From: Phytohabitans suffuscus
GTDB taxonomy: Bacteria > Actinomycetota > Actinomycetes > Mycobacteriales > Micromonosporaceae
Direction: 5' to 3'
Assembly: GCF_011764565.1 (NCBI RefSeq)
Contig: NZ_AP022871.1
Span: 3,782,320 to 3,846,319 of the forward strand
DNA length: 64,000 nucleotides
The notes beneath the pieces were generated by a model. It ran no database searches. It saw only the letters and a list, made by a program, of their open reading frames with translations, and was not told where the DNA came from. Shown one piece after another: positions 1-7,652 of the stretch. The translations under genes were made by a program, and so were the position numbers. The first letter of the stretch is position 1. Each line of letters begins with the position of its first letter.

Positions 1-414
1 CTCGACGCGCTCATGGCCGCGGCCAAGGGCAGCCCCGACGTGACCTGCGACGTCGAGCGCGCGAGCTTCTCGATGGAGGGCGCGCGGCCGGCGGCCACCC
101 GGCTCGCCGAGCGGGGGGTGACCGGCATCCTCTGCGCCAGCGACGTGCTCGCGCTCGGCGCCGTCCGGGCGGTCCGGCGCCTGGGCAAGCGGGTGCCGCA
201 GGACATGTCGATCGTCGGGTTCGACGACTCCGCGATCATGACCTGCACCGATCCGCCGCTGACCACCGTCCGCCAGCCGATCGAGGCGATGGGCCAGTCG
301 GTGGTCGACCTGCTCGTGCAGCAGATGGAGGGCGTGGGCGTGCCCCCGGAGGAGCTGTTCTTCGAGCCGGAGCTGGTGGTGCGGGGCTCGACCGCGCCGG
401 CACCCAGGGCCTGA
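1..414 (+). CDS. LacI-family transcriptional regulator, C-terminal part (5' end outside window)
   Basis: The reading frame is open from base 1, so the HTH half lies upstream of the window. The visible 137 residues are the C-terminal half of the periplasmic-binding-like sensor domain: the segments GILCASDVLALGAVRAVR, VPQDMSIVGFDD and PPLTTVRQP are typical of LacI/GalR proteins (sugar-responsive repressors). A strong hairpin terminator follows about 20 bp after the stop, and a GH13 alpha-glucosidase comes next on the same strand. Control of that glucosidase is a reasonable inference from position; the ligand cannot be told from this part. Confidence 0.93.
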   Translation, partial: LDALMAAAKGSPDVTCDVERASFSMEGARPAATRLAERGVTGILCASDVLALGAVRAVRRLGKRVPQDMSIVGFDDSAIMTCTDPPLTTVRQPIEAMGQSVVDLLVQQMEGVGVPPEELFFEPELVVRGSTAPAPRA

Positions 415-435
415 GCGCCGCCCAAACCCGAGCCT

Positions 436-473
436 GATCAGGGCGTCCCACCAACCGGTGAGGCGCCCTGATT
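436..473 (+). terminator. Rho-independent-type hairpin after the LacI gene
   Basis: Arms ATCAGGGCG (437-445) and CGCCCTGAT (464-472) pair over 9 bp around an 18-nt loop and are followed by TGTTTCTG. The position, right after the regulator stop and before the glucosidase leader, separates the two transcripts. Confidence 0.75.
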
Positions 474-514
474 GTTTCTGTCCTGTGTCCCTGTTCTTTC
501 AGATACTAGTCGTA

Positions 515-522
515 TTCTTGCG
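515..522 (+). promoter_or_regulatory. TTCTTGCG motif in the alpha-glucosidase leader
   Basis: TTCTTGCG lies about 90 bp before the glucosidase start, inside an AT-richer leader that also carries ATAC(N5)GTAT. The same 8-mer occurs upstream of two of the three GH87 genes (51556-51563 and, on the other strand, 39207-39214 and 39228-39235). A shared sugar-responsive operator is inferred only. Confidence 0.35.
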
Positions 523-609
523 TACTCAAGTTTGGCTTTGTATCGTCATCGCCACGAAACACGGCAGGCGCGAGTCTGGAAGACCACCACGACAGAGTCG
601 AGGGAACGC

Positions 610-2193
610 ATGTCCACAGCAGACAACTGGTGGCGCGGCGCCGTCATCTACCAGGTCTATCCGCGCAGCTTCGCCGACGGAAACGGCGACGGGATCGGTG
701 ACCTGACGGGGGTCCGGGCACGCCTGGACCACCTGGTCGAGCTGGGTGTGGACGCGGTGTGGCTGAGCCCGTGGTACCCGTCGCCGATGGCCGACGCCGG
801 CTACGACGTGGCCGACTTCCGCGACATCGACCCGGTCTTCGGCACGCTCGACGAGGCCGAGGCGCTGATCACCGAGGCGCACGAGCGGGGCATCCGGATC
901 ATCATCGACATCGTCCCCAACCACTGCTCGACGGCGCACCCGTGGTTCGAGGCGGCGCTGGCCGGTGGCCCGGAGCGGGAGCTGTTCTGGTTTCGCCCCG
1001 GTCGCGGGCCGGACGGCGACGAGCCCCCGACCGACCTGCGCTCCATCTTCGGCGGTCCGGCCTGGACCAGGGTCGCCGGCGGCGACTGGTACCTGCACCT
1101 GTTCGCGCCCGAGCAGCCCGACTTCAACTGGGCCAACCCGCGGGTGCGCGAGGAGTTCGAGGACATCCTGCGCTTCTGGCTCGACCGCGGGGTCGACGGC
1201 ATCCGCATCGACTCGGCCGCGCTGCCGGTCAAGGACCCGGCGCTCGACGGCATCGAGGCGTACACGGACCAGGACGGCGTGCACGACATCTACCGGTCGT
1301 GGCGGCGGATCGCGGACAGCTACGAGGGAGACCGGATCCTGATCGGCGAGGTGTGGCTGCCCGATCGGGAGCGCTTCGCCAACTACCTGCGTGCCGACGA
1401 GATGCACACCGCCTTCAACTTCGACTTTCTCTGCTGCCCCTGGAACGCGGCGGCGCTGCGCGAGTGCGTGGACGCGACGCTGAGCGCGCACGCGCCGGTG
1501 GGCGCGCCGGCGACCTGGGTGCTCTCCAACCACGACGTGACCCGGCACGTGACCAGGTACGGGCGGGTGGACAGCTCGTTCAGCTTCGCCGGCAAGCGCG
1601 CGGGCGTCGAGGCCGACCTGCAGCTCGGCGGGGTACGCGCCCGGGCCGCCGTGCTGCTCACGCTCGCGCTGCCCGGCTCGGCGTACGTCTACCAGGGCGA
1701 GGAGCTGGGGCTCTGGGAGGTCGAGGACATCCCGTACGAGCTGCGCCAGGACCCGATGTGGCACCGCTCCGGGCACACCGACCCCGGTCGTGACGGCTGC
1801 CGGGTGCCGCTGCCGTGGTCCGGGATGGAGCCGCCGTTCGGGTTCAGCCCAGCGGGCACTTCGGCGTCACCGTGGCTTCCCCAACCGCCGGACTGGAAGG
1901 ATCGCACGGTACAGGCGCAGTCGGGTGACCCGTACTCCATGTTGGAGCTGTACCGGACGGCGTTGCGCATCCGGCGCGCGGAGCCGGCCCTCGGCGACGG
2001 CGGTATGCGTTGGTTGGCCGCGCCCGACGGTGTCCTCGCCTTCGCGCGCGAGCCCGGCTTCGCGTGCGTCCTCAACCTGTCGTCGTCGGCGGTGCCGCTG
2101 CCCGCGCACGCGGAGGTGCTGCTCGCGAGCGGCCCTCTCGACGGCGACGCCCTGCCCGTCGACACCGCGGCCTGGCTGCGCCTGGACAGCTAG
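610..2193 (+). CDS. GH13 alpha-glucosidase (oligo-1,6-/alpha-1,4-glucosidase type)
   Basis: A cytoplasmic 527-residue GH13 enzyme that hydrolyses alpha-glucosides, probably oligosaccharides imported after extracellular glucan breakdown. The four GH13 regions are present: region I DIVPNH (residues 100-105), region II GIRID with nucleophile D201, region III GEVW with acid/base E247, and region IV SNHD with D309. The start at ATG 610 is chosen because GAGGGA precedes it and the protein opens directly into WWRGAVIYQVYPRSF, the usual family N-terminus; the frame is open further upstream without homology. No signal peptide is seen. The adjacent LacI gene suggests sugar-controlled expression. Exact linkage preference cannot be read from sequence. 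Confidence 0.95.
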   Translation: MSTADNWWRGAVIYQVYPRSFADGNGDGIGDLTGVRARLDHLVELGVDAVWLSPWYPSPMADAGYDVADFRDIDPVFGTLDEAEALITEAHERGIRIIIDIVPNHCSTAHPWFEAALAGGPERELFWFRPGRGPDGDEPPTDLRSIFGGPAWTRVAGGDWYLHLFAPEQPDFNWANPRVREEFEDILRFWLDRGVDGIRIDSAALPVKDPALDGIEAYTDQDGVHDIYRSWRRIADSYEGDRILIGEVWLPDRERFANYLRADEMHTAFNFDFLCCPWNAAALRECVDATLSAHAPVGAPATWVLSNHDVTRHVTRYGRVDSSFSFAGKRAGVEADLQLGGVRARAAVLLTLALPGSAYVYQGEELGLWEVEDIPYELRQDPMWHRSGHTDPGRDGCRVPLPWSGMEPPFGFSPAGTSASPWLPQPPDWKDRTVQAQSGDPYSMLELYRTALRIRRAEPALGDGGMRWLAAPDGVLAFAREPGFACVLNLSSSAVPLPAHAEVLLASGPLDGDALPVDTAAWLRLDS

Positions 2194-2289
2194 GCCCTCT
2201 GAGCGGTTTGTGAGCGGTTGGCACCGCCGGGACAGTGGCGACCGCTCACAAACCCCTTTGCCCCCGCCTGACCTGCTGCGCCATCTTCG

Positions 2290-2326
2290 TCAGGGCGTCC
2301 CGCTTCGGCGGGGTGCCCTGATCGTT
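2290..2326 (+). terminator. Hairpin terminator after alpha-glucosidase
   Basis: CAGGGC and CCCGC on the left pair with GCGGG and GCCCTG on the right around a TTCG tetraloop (2291-2320, with a symmetric GT bulge), followed by ATCGTTGTTCTG. It lies about 100 bp after the glucosidase stop and resembles the hairpin after the LacI gene. Confidence 0.75.
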
Positions 2327-2472
2327 GTTCTGTCGGCATACGATCGGCCCTGGCAAAGTTCGAGGTGTGTCGTTGTGCGTCGGGTCACACGGATAATCGT
2401 TGTTCTGGTATAGAGATTTCACTTAGCGTTGAATTACGTAAACCGTGGATGAAATCTCGGTGGGGGACGGCG

Positions 2473-3294
2473 ATGGCAGTCACGGAAGAGGTCACGCGGC
2501 CTGCCGCGGGTCCACAGTCAGCTCCACCTGTGAGGCCAGGACCGGGTCGTTCCCGGGCGGCGCGCATACGTGAGCTCGTCATCGAGGTGGTCTTGATCGC
2601 CTCGATGATGGTTATATACCAGGGCATCCGCCATTTGGCAGACGGCCAGTTGGGTGTTGCCTTCCGCCATGCGGACTGGGTGTGGGAGGTCGAACGGGCA
2701 CTTTATCTGCCCAGTGAGGCCGCGATCCAGCAGTGGGCGCTGTCCTGGGGGGCGACGGCGCGCCTGGCCAACCTCTATTACGTCGGCGTCCATTTTCCCG
2801 GCACGATCGCGGCGATGGTGTGGCTGTGGATCTGGCATCGCTCCGACTACGTGCGCATGCGCACCGAGATGGCGGTCCTCACGGGGGCCGCGCTCTTCGT
2901 CCACGTCATCTTCCCGCTCGCGCCCCCGCGGCTGGTCGGCAGCTTCGGGATGGTCGACACGATGATTCTCACCGGCCCGTCGGCCTACCCGGACAACAGC
3001 ACCGACGGGGTGGCCAACCAGTTCGCGGCGATGCCGTCGCTGCACGTCGGGTGGGCACTGCTCGTGGCGATCGTGGTGATCCGGGTGGGCACGAGCCGCT
3101 GGCGGTGGCTGGCGCTGATCCATCCGGCGCTGACCGTGAGCGTGGTGGTCATCACAGCCAACCACTACTGGCTCGACGGGATCGTCGCCGGGCTCCTGCT
3201 GGTGGGCGCCATCCGCCTGGTGAGCCTGCGCACCAGGTACGCCGGCGGGCTGCGAGGACAGCCCCTGCCGAGCTTCTCCCGCGTACTGCTCTGA
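2473..3294 (+). CDS. PAP2-superfamily integral membrane phosphatase-like protein
   Basis: A 273-residue polytopic membrane protein of the PAP2 superfamily (lipid phosphatases and inositol-phosphorylceramide-synthase-like proteins). Two signature blocks are visible in the C-terminal half: AMPSLHVGWALL (the PSxH block with catalytic His) and NHYWLDGIVAG (second catalytic His and the Asp). About five to six hydrophobic segments follow a hydrophilic 35-residue N-terminus. ATG 2473 follows a GGGGGACGG ribosome site; the frame is open 100 bp further upstream but that part has no membrane or family features. The substrate, probably a lipid phosphate, is unknown. Confidence 0.85.
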   Translation: MAVTEEVTRPAAGPQSAPPVRPGPGRSRAARIRELVIEVVLIASMMVIYQGIRHLADGQLGVAFRHADWVWEVERALYLPSEAAIQQWALSWGATARLANLYYVGVHFPGTIAAMVWLWIWHRSDYVRMRTEMAVLTGAALFVHVIFPLAPPRLVGSFGMVDTMILTGPSAYPDNSTDGVANQFAAMPSLHVGWALLVAIVVIRVGTSRWRWLALIHPALTVSVVVITANHYWLDGIVAGLLLVGAIRLVSLRTRYAGGLRGQPLPSFSRVLL

Positions 3295-3369
3295 GCGCGC
3301 CGCCAGCCCGGCGCGCTTGTTCTTGCCGCCATCTTGACAGTGACAAGACCGCGTGGCACCGTGGTTGTC

Positions 3370-3810
3370 ATGGCTAGCGAACTTGAACGTGTAGGCACGA
3401 CCGAGCGGGAGTCCGTGGCCGAGCTGCTGAGCGACGCGCTCGCGGCGGGTTACCTGGAGACCGCAGAGTTCGGCGAGCGATCGACGGCGGCGTACGCCGC
3501 ACGCACCCGCGGCGAGCTCGACGCGCTGATCGCCGACCTGCCCCAGACCTGGGTGCGAGGCCGCGCCCGCGACCACCGCCGCGAGCGCCACGCGGCCGGC
3601 GCCCGCCTGGGGATGCGAGCACACGCCGCGGCCTACGTCCTCGGCTCACTCCTCATGCTCGGCATCTGGGCGGCCGTCGGGTTGGGCAGCGGCTCCTGGT
3701 ACTTCTGGCCGGTCTGGCCGATCCTCGGCTGGGGCGTCGGCCTGCTGGGCCACGTGATCCCGGTGCGCGCCGTGCTGGAGGCGCAGTCGCGCCGCCCGCT
3801 GCGCCGCTGA
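3370..3810 (+). CDS. DUF1707 protein with C-terminal 2TM domain
   Basis: A 146-residue protein. Residues about 5-60 match the DUF1707 pattern of actinobacteria (ERESVAELLSDAL, FGERSTAAYAARTRGEL, LIADLP), a short domain common in sporulating actinomycetes. The C-terminal half has two hydrophobic helices around WAAVGLGSGSWYFWPVWPIL, as in 2TM-domain proteins, so it is likely membrane-anchored with the DUF1707 part in the cytoplasm. Role unknown. The first copy of a three-copy 60-bp intergenic repeat begins 30 bp after its stop. Confidence 0.85.
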   Translation: MASELERVGTTERESVAELLSDALAAGYLETAEFGERSTAAYAARTRGELDALIADLPQTWVRGRARDHRRERHAAGARLGMRAHAAAYVLGSLLMLGIWAAVGLGSGSWYFWPVWPILGWGVGLLGHVIPVRAVLEAQSRRPLRR

Positions 3811-3840
3811 AGCCCGAAAGACCTTTCCAAACCCGAGATC

Positions 3841-3900
3841 TGAGCTACCGCGACGCCCGTCGTGGTCCGGACCGTTGCTCCCGCGGCCTCACCCTCCGCC
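3841..3900 (+). repeat. Intergenic 60-bp repeat, copy 1
   Basis: This copy is about 88% identical to copies at 15694-15753 and 28502-28561. It starts TGAGCTACCGCGA, has the centre GTGGTCCGGACC, and ends CCCGCGGCCTCACC. The ends can pair imperfectly (TGAG with CTCA, CGCG with CGCG), and GGTCCGGACC in the middle is a perfect palindrome. It lies between convergent genes, just after a plus-strand stop. Confidence 0.8.
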
Positions 3901-3967
3901 GTGCGACAGCCCAGACCACGACGACCGCGGCCAGGGACTCGCCGCGACCGTTGGGCGAGCGGTGGCG

Positions 3968-5041
3968 TCAGGGGCGGCGGCCGCGCTGCCTGGCTTCGCG
4001 GCGCTTGTCGCGGAGGCCGAGCAGTACGCCGATCTGGGCGCCGACCAGGCTTGCGGCGGTCAGCACGGCGGTCACCGCGAGTGGCAGGTTGAGCCCCTCC
4101 TTGCCGGCCGGCCGGGCCGCGGCGGCGGGTGACGCGTCGTCGCCGTCCTGGACCGTGGGCGGCGGTGGGACGTACGGCACGGCCGGCTCCTCGGTCGCCG
4201 GCTTCGACGGCCTCGGTGACGGCTTTCGTGGCTCCGAGCCACCCTCACCGGGCAGCGGGCTCGGCGTCTGGCGGGCGTCGCCGCGGTCATCCCCGCGGTC
4301 CTCGCCACCCCCGGCGGGCGGTGGCGAAGTGGGCTTTTCGGCGGCGGGCGGGGGCGGCACCGAGACCAGGCCGGTCGCGTGCCGGCGTAGGCCGCCGTCG
4401 GCCGCGCCCTCCGGCATGTGCAGCAGCTGGCCGGGGCGGATCAGGTCGGGGTCGCGGATCTTGTTGAGCTTGGCCAGCTCGGGATAGCGGTCGAACTCGC
4501 CCAGGTAGCGGTCGGCGATGTGGCCCAGGTAGTCGCCGCGCTCGACGCGGTAGACCGGTACCGGGTCCTCGTCGGCGGCTGCCGTGCGCTCCCAGGCGGC
4601 GGCCGCCGGGGCGGAGACCGCGGCCGGGGCGTAGGGCGCGGCGGTGTACGCGGCGGGTGGCGCGGTCGCGGCGGCCGAGGCCATCGCCGGGCTGGCGCCG
4701 ATGATCAGGGCGACGCCGCCGATCAGGGCCGCGGCCATGCGCTGCTGCCGCCGCATGCCGGGCAGCCGGGGGACCGGGATGCGCAGCAGCCGGGCCGGGA
4801 TCTCCACCAGCACCGACAGTGCGAACGTGGCCCACCCCAGCCAGCCCACCACGGCGAGCGCGCGCAGGAAGAGCTGCCCGTCGTCGCGGGTGGTGAGCGC
4901 GTCGCCGATCTCAGCGAGCGCGGGCACGTGGTCGGGCAGTGGGTTGCCGGCGAACACGGCCAACGCGACCGGCGCGCCCACCAACAGTCCAATGAGGATG
5001 ACGAGCGCACCCAAGCCCTTGACAACCTGTCGCAGCCGCAT
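3968..5041 (-). CDS. LysM-domain membrane protein of the Tad locus
   Basis: A 357-residue protein at the 3' end of the Tad operon. Two transmembrane segments lie near residues 8-30 and 60-85 and a third near 105-125. An Ala/Pro-rich stretch is followed by a LysM peptidoglycan-binding domain (VYRVERGDYLGHIADRYLG, then RPGQLLHMPEG), a Pro-rich linker and a C-terminal hydrophobic helix with a basic tail. The gene starts 20 bp after the preceding TadG-like gene, so it is probably co-transcribed. A role anchoring or clearing the wall for the pilus is inferred. Such proteins commonly precede a BTAD regulator, but none follows here. Confidence 0.85.
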   Translation of the reverse strand: MRLRQVVKGLGALVILIGLLVGAPVALAVFAGNPLPDHVPALAEIGDALTTRDDGQLFLRALAVVGWLGWATFALSVLVEIPARLLRIPVPRLPGMRRQQRMAAALIGGVALIIGASPAMASAAATAPPAAYTAAPYAPAAVSAPAAAAWERTAAADEDPVPVYRVERGDYLGHIADRYLGEFDRYPELAKLNKIRDPDLIRPGQLLHMPEGAADGGLRRHATGLVSVPPPPAAEKPTSPPPAGGGEDRGDDRGDARQTPSPLPGEGGSEPRKPSPRPSKPATEEPAVPYVPPPPTVQDGDDASPAAAARPAGKEGLNLPLAVTAVLTAASLVGAQIGVLLGLRDKRREARQRGRRP

Positions 5042-5061
5042 GGCGCCGCCCCTTCCTGTCG

Positions 5062-5496
5062 CTACTCGTCTGGCGTGGTGAGCAGCACCGCCGTGGCTGT
5101 GCCGGTCACCGTGCTGGTGTCGGAGAATCCGAATACGTCGAGGAACTTGTTGTCGTACGTGACGGTGACCTCGACCTGGATCAGCGGTTCGCCGCCCGGG
5201 CCGGTGGAGAACGTCGGCGGCGGCCCACCCACCCCGGCCGCCGTGCGGTATGCGTCAACGGCGGCGGCCGCCTCGGCCTGGTTGATCTGCGTCGCGCCGC
5301 CCTCGATCGCCTGCGCGCGGTCGATCGACTGGCCGCCGGCGCGGGCGGCCTCGGCGGCCAGGTTGTGTGCGCGCTGGAGGGCGCCGAGCTGGCCAGCACC
5401 GTCGTACGCCAGGCCGATGACCATCAGCATGCCGGCGAGCGCGATCGCCAGAAAGATGCTGACCCGCCCGTCGTCCCGCACCAGTCGCGCCCTCAT
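5062..5496 (-). CDS. TadG/TadE-like pilus assembly protein
   Basis: A 144-residue protein with one N-terminal transmembrane helix (VSIFLAIALAGMLMVIGLAY, residues about 12-31) after a short basic stretch, the pattern of TadG-like putative Flp pilus-assembly proteins. An alpha-helical stretch QRAHNLAAEAARAGGQ and a beta-rich extracytoplasmic tail follow. ATG overlaps the stop of the upstream TadE-like gene in an ATGA, so translation is coupled. It probably acts as a minor pseudopilin or assembly factor of the Tad secreton. Confidence 0.82.
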   Translation of the reverse strand: MRARLVRDDGRVSIFLAIALAGMLMVIGLAYDGAGQLGALQRAHNLAAEAARAGGQSIDRAQAIEGGATQINQAEAAAAVDAYRTAAGVGGPPPTFSTGPGGEPLIQVEVTVTYDNKFLDVFGFSDTSTVTGTATAVLLTTPDE

Positions 5497-6119
5497 GCGC
5501 GGCTCCGGTAGCGGTCGAGCGGCGACACGTAGGTGGCGACGACCGTCTTGGCCCCGGGCACGCCCGGCATCACCAGGTCGGCGAAGGAGACGGTGCAGCT
5601 CACGGTGGCGGTGACGGTGGCCGGCTCGCCCAGTTCGGCCCCGAACCCGCTGGTGTCGACCGCCACCTCCAGGCTGTCGCCGCAGTCCAGGCCCTGCGCG
5701 TCGAGGGTGGCGTTGGCGGCGGCCTCGCCGTCGGTCTCGGCCGCCGCGGCGGTGCGGGCGAGCGAGGCGGTACGGGCCGCCTCGTGCGCGGCGAGGTCGA
5801 CGGCGTTCTGCGCGATCGCGGTGCGGCCGGCCACCGCCGCGAGCACGATCAGCATGAGGAACGCCGGCGCGAGGATGGCGATCTCAACGGATACGGACCC
5901 CCGGTCCCGACAAGCTCCGAAACGAGGAGCGTAGCGACGAGTGCGGAGCGCGTCGGGTGCTTGGGGTGTCCAGCGAGCGGAGCGAGCGCGAGTCGCAGGC
6001 CCCCGGTCCCGACAAGCTCCGAAACGAGGAGCGTAGCGACGAGTGCGGAGCGCGTCGGGTGTTCGGGGTGTCCAGCGAGCGGAGCGAGCGCGAGTCGCAG
6101 GCCCCCGGTCCCTCGTCAT
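5493..6119 (-). CDS. TadE-like protein with 68-residue in-frame N-terminal insertion
   Basis: The recognisable part is a TadE-like protein: DRGSVSVEIAILAPAFLMLI with Glu at +5 of the hydrophobic helix, then LAAHEAARTASLA and an extracytoplasmic tail, about 140 residues. Between MTRDRG and SVSVEIA lie two nearly identical 34-residue Arg-rich units (each begins PATRARSARWTP and ends GACRDRG) encoded by the 102-bp tandem repeat at 5898-6112. Removing both units joins MTRDRG to SVSVEIAIL, a normal TadE start. ATG 6119 overlaps the upstream stop in ATGA and the gene overlaps the next one the same way. The 208-residue product may be mis-targeted, or translation may restart downstream. No good internal ATG was seen. 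Confidence 0.8.
   Translation of the reverse strand: MTRDRGPATRARSARWTPRTPDALRTRRYAPRFGACRDRGPATRARSARWTPQAPDALRTRRYAPRFGACRDRGSVSVEIAILAPAFLMLIVLAAVAGRTAIAQNAVDLAAHEAARTASLARTAAAAETDGEAAANATLDAQGLDCGDSLEVAVDTSGFGAELGEPATVTATVSCTVSFADLVMPGVPGAKTVVATYVSPLDRYRSRA
5898..6112 (-). repeat. 102-bp tandem repeat (two units plus 11 bp) inside tadE-like gene
   Basis: Unit 1 spans 5898-5999, unit 2 spans 6000-6101, and the first 11 bp recur at 6102-6112. The units differ at two positions. Each contains GAGGAGCGTAGCGACGAG and AGCGAGCGGAGCGAGCGCG, the low-complexity (G)AGCG style of dispersed repeats in high-GC actinomycetes. The coding-strand sequence GGGACCGGGGG borders every unit, as expected for a target duplication or a recombination endpoint. 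102 bp is 34 codons, so the frame is kept. Confidence 0.9.
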
Positions 6120-6565
6120 GGCGCCTCCTCCTCGACGAAGCGCTCCACCGGCCCGCGGGCGGTCTGGCTGACCGTCCAGCCGATGCCTGGGATGACCGAC
6201 ACCACGCTGCCGGTGACCGTCGCGGTGACCTGCTCGTCGTCGCGGGCGACCTGCACGTCCCAGCCGACCAGCCACCCGCCGGTGTCGGCGATGAAGTCGC
6301 TCGCCTGGTCTTCGCCGGCCTGCGGTGACACACCGTTGAGCGTGCGGGTGGAGCTGACCGCGACCTGGGCGGCGTTGAGCGCCACCGCGCGGGCCAGGAA
6401 CCATGCGCCCACCTGGATCGAGGCGAACGTGAGGATCAGGATGGCCGGAAACGCGATCGCCAGCTCGACGGGCGTCGCCCCGCGGTCGCGGCCACCGGCG
6501 GCAGCCAGGCGGCGCCGGACCGCGTCGACGGCCTGGCGCGCGCGGACGACCGTGCGGCGACGCAT
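6116..6565 (-). CDS. TadE-family pilus assembly protein
   Basis: A 149-residue protein with a basic N-terminus of about 28 residues, then GATPVELAIAFPAILILTFA, the hydrophobic TadE segment with Glu early in the helix, then an extracytoplasmic domain. It is probably a prepilin-peptidase-dependent minor pilin of the Flp/Tad system. It starts 5 bp after the small Flp-like gene and its stop overlaps the start of the next TadE-like gene. Confidence 0.85.
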   Translation of the reverse strand: MRRRTVVRARQAVDAVRRRLAAAGGRDRGATPVELAIAFPAILILTFASIQVGAWFLARAVALNAAQVAVSSTRTLNGVSPQAGEDQASDFIADTGGWLVGWDVQVARDDEQVTATVTGSVVSVIPGIGWTVSQTARGPVERFVEEEAP

Positions 6566-6570
6566 ACCGG

Positions 6571-6753
6571 CTACGGCGTCGAGCCGATGGAGCCCATGAA
6601 CGAGTCGACGAGCCCGCTCGCCGCCAGCACCACCGCACCGGCCGCGGCTGCGAGGCCGGCGATGATGATGGCGGTCGGCACCGGGCTGTCACCCCGGTCG
6701 CGTTCATCCGGAGCGCGCAAGAGCGCGATCCGCGTCCACAGCTTCTCGAACAT
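6571..6753 (-). CDS. Small Flp-pilin-like membrane peptide
   Basis: A 60-residue peptide MFEKLWTRIALLRAPDERDR followed by GDSPVPTAIIIAGLAAAAG and a single transmembrane helix. Start ATG 6753 has a clear GGGAGGAAA ribosome site. The size, basic N-terminus, single helix and position between tadC and tadE fit the major Flp-type pilin, or the small membrane protein found there in actinobacterial Tad loci. The canonical processing site (Gly followed by aromatic/Glu) is not clear, so the pilin assignment is tentative. Confidence 0.7.
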   Translation of the reverse strand: MFEKLWTRIALLRAPDERDRGDSPVPTAIIIAGLAAAAGAVVLAASGLVDSFMGSIGSTP

Positions 6754-6782
6754 CGGTTTCCTCCCGGTTGGGGGCGGGTGGC

Positions 6783-7652
6783 TCAGATTCGGGCCAGGAA
6801 CGGGTACATGACGAAGCCGACGAGCACGAAGACCAGCAGCGCGCCCGGCACGTCGAGCCGGCTGGTGATCGCCTCGGCGCGGGCCAGGTTGTCGGTGCGG
6901 ATCTGGTCGCGCAGCGAGTCGGCGCGTACCCGCAGCGTCTCGTGCACCTGGGCGCCCTCGGTGCCGGACGCCTGGACGATCGCGCCCACGTCGCCCAGCT
7001 CCGGCACGCCGATCTTTTCGGCGAGCGTGCGCAGCTCGTCCCACGGCGACTGCATCTGCATCTGTGCTATCCGCAGCGACTCCCGGAGCCGCTCGAAGAC
7101 CCAGCCGTCGCACACCTCGGCCGCGCGCTCCAGCGACTGCACCGGTCCGTGTGCGGCGGAGAGCTGTAGCGCGACGAGGTCGAGGTAGGTGCAGACCGCC
7201 TGGGTGAACTCGCGCCGGGCGGCCTTTGCCTTCGAGAGCACGTCCGCGTGGGCGACCAGCGCGAAGAGCGCGGCCAGGCCGAGCCCGGCCGCCGTCGGGA
7301 GGACGAAGGGCAGCGACAGGCCTGCGGCGCGCGCGGCCAGCGAGAGGAACGCCGGGATGGCCAGGCCGATCAGCGCCGACAGGATCAGCGAGAGCGTGTA
7401 CTGCTCGGGCGTCCTGCCGAGCAGTGCGAGCTCCTTCACCGGCGGGCGGGTCCACCGGGACAGGCCGGTCAGCCACTCCAACTGGCGGCTGGGCCGGGCG
7501 GTGCGGAGCGTGGCCGGCGGGTGCAGGCGTTGCAGCGCCGGGCCGAGGGCCGGGGTGGCGGGCAGCAGCGTCTCGCGGACGACGAGGAAGATGCCGAGGC
7601 CGACAGCGGCGCCGCCGAGGATCGCGATGATCAGGTACGGGTTGCCCATCAC
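6783..7652 (-). CDS. TadC-type inner-membrane platform protein (T2SSF domain)
   Basis: A 289-residue protein with an N-terminal transmembrane helix, a T2SSF (GspF-like) cytoplasmic domain including LDLVALQLSAAHGPVQSLERAAE and a C-terminal helix (LLVFVLVGFVMYPFLARI). It pairs with TadB as the platform that couples the TadA ATPase to pilus assembly. GTG 7652 overlaps the TadB stop in GTGA; ATG 7649 is an equally possible start. Confidence 0.88.
   Translation of the reverse strand: MMGNPYLIIAILGGAAVGLGIFLVVRETLLPATPALGPALQRLHPPATLRTARPSRQLEWLTGLSRWTRPPVKELALLGRTPEQYTLSLILSALIGLAIPAFLSLAARAAGLSLPFVLPTAAGLGLAALFALVAHADVLSKAKAARREFTQAVCTYLDLVALQLSAAHGPVQSLERAAEVCDGWVFERLRESLRIAQMQMQSPWDELRTLAEKIGVPELGDVGAIVQASGTEGAQVHETLRVRADSLRDQIRTDNLARAEAITSRLDVPGALLVFVLVGFVMYPFLARI

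Noticed and set aside
5898..6112. CRISPR-like tandem repeats
   Set aside because: There are two adjoining 102-bp units without spacers, in a coding frame, and no cas genes in the window.
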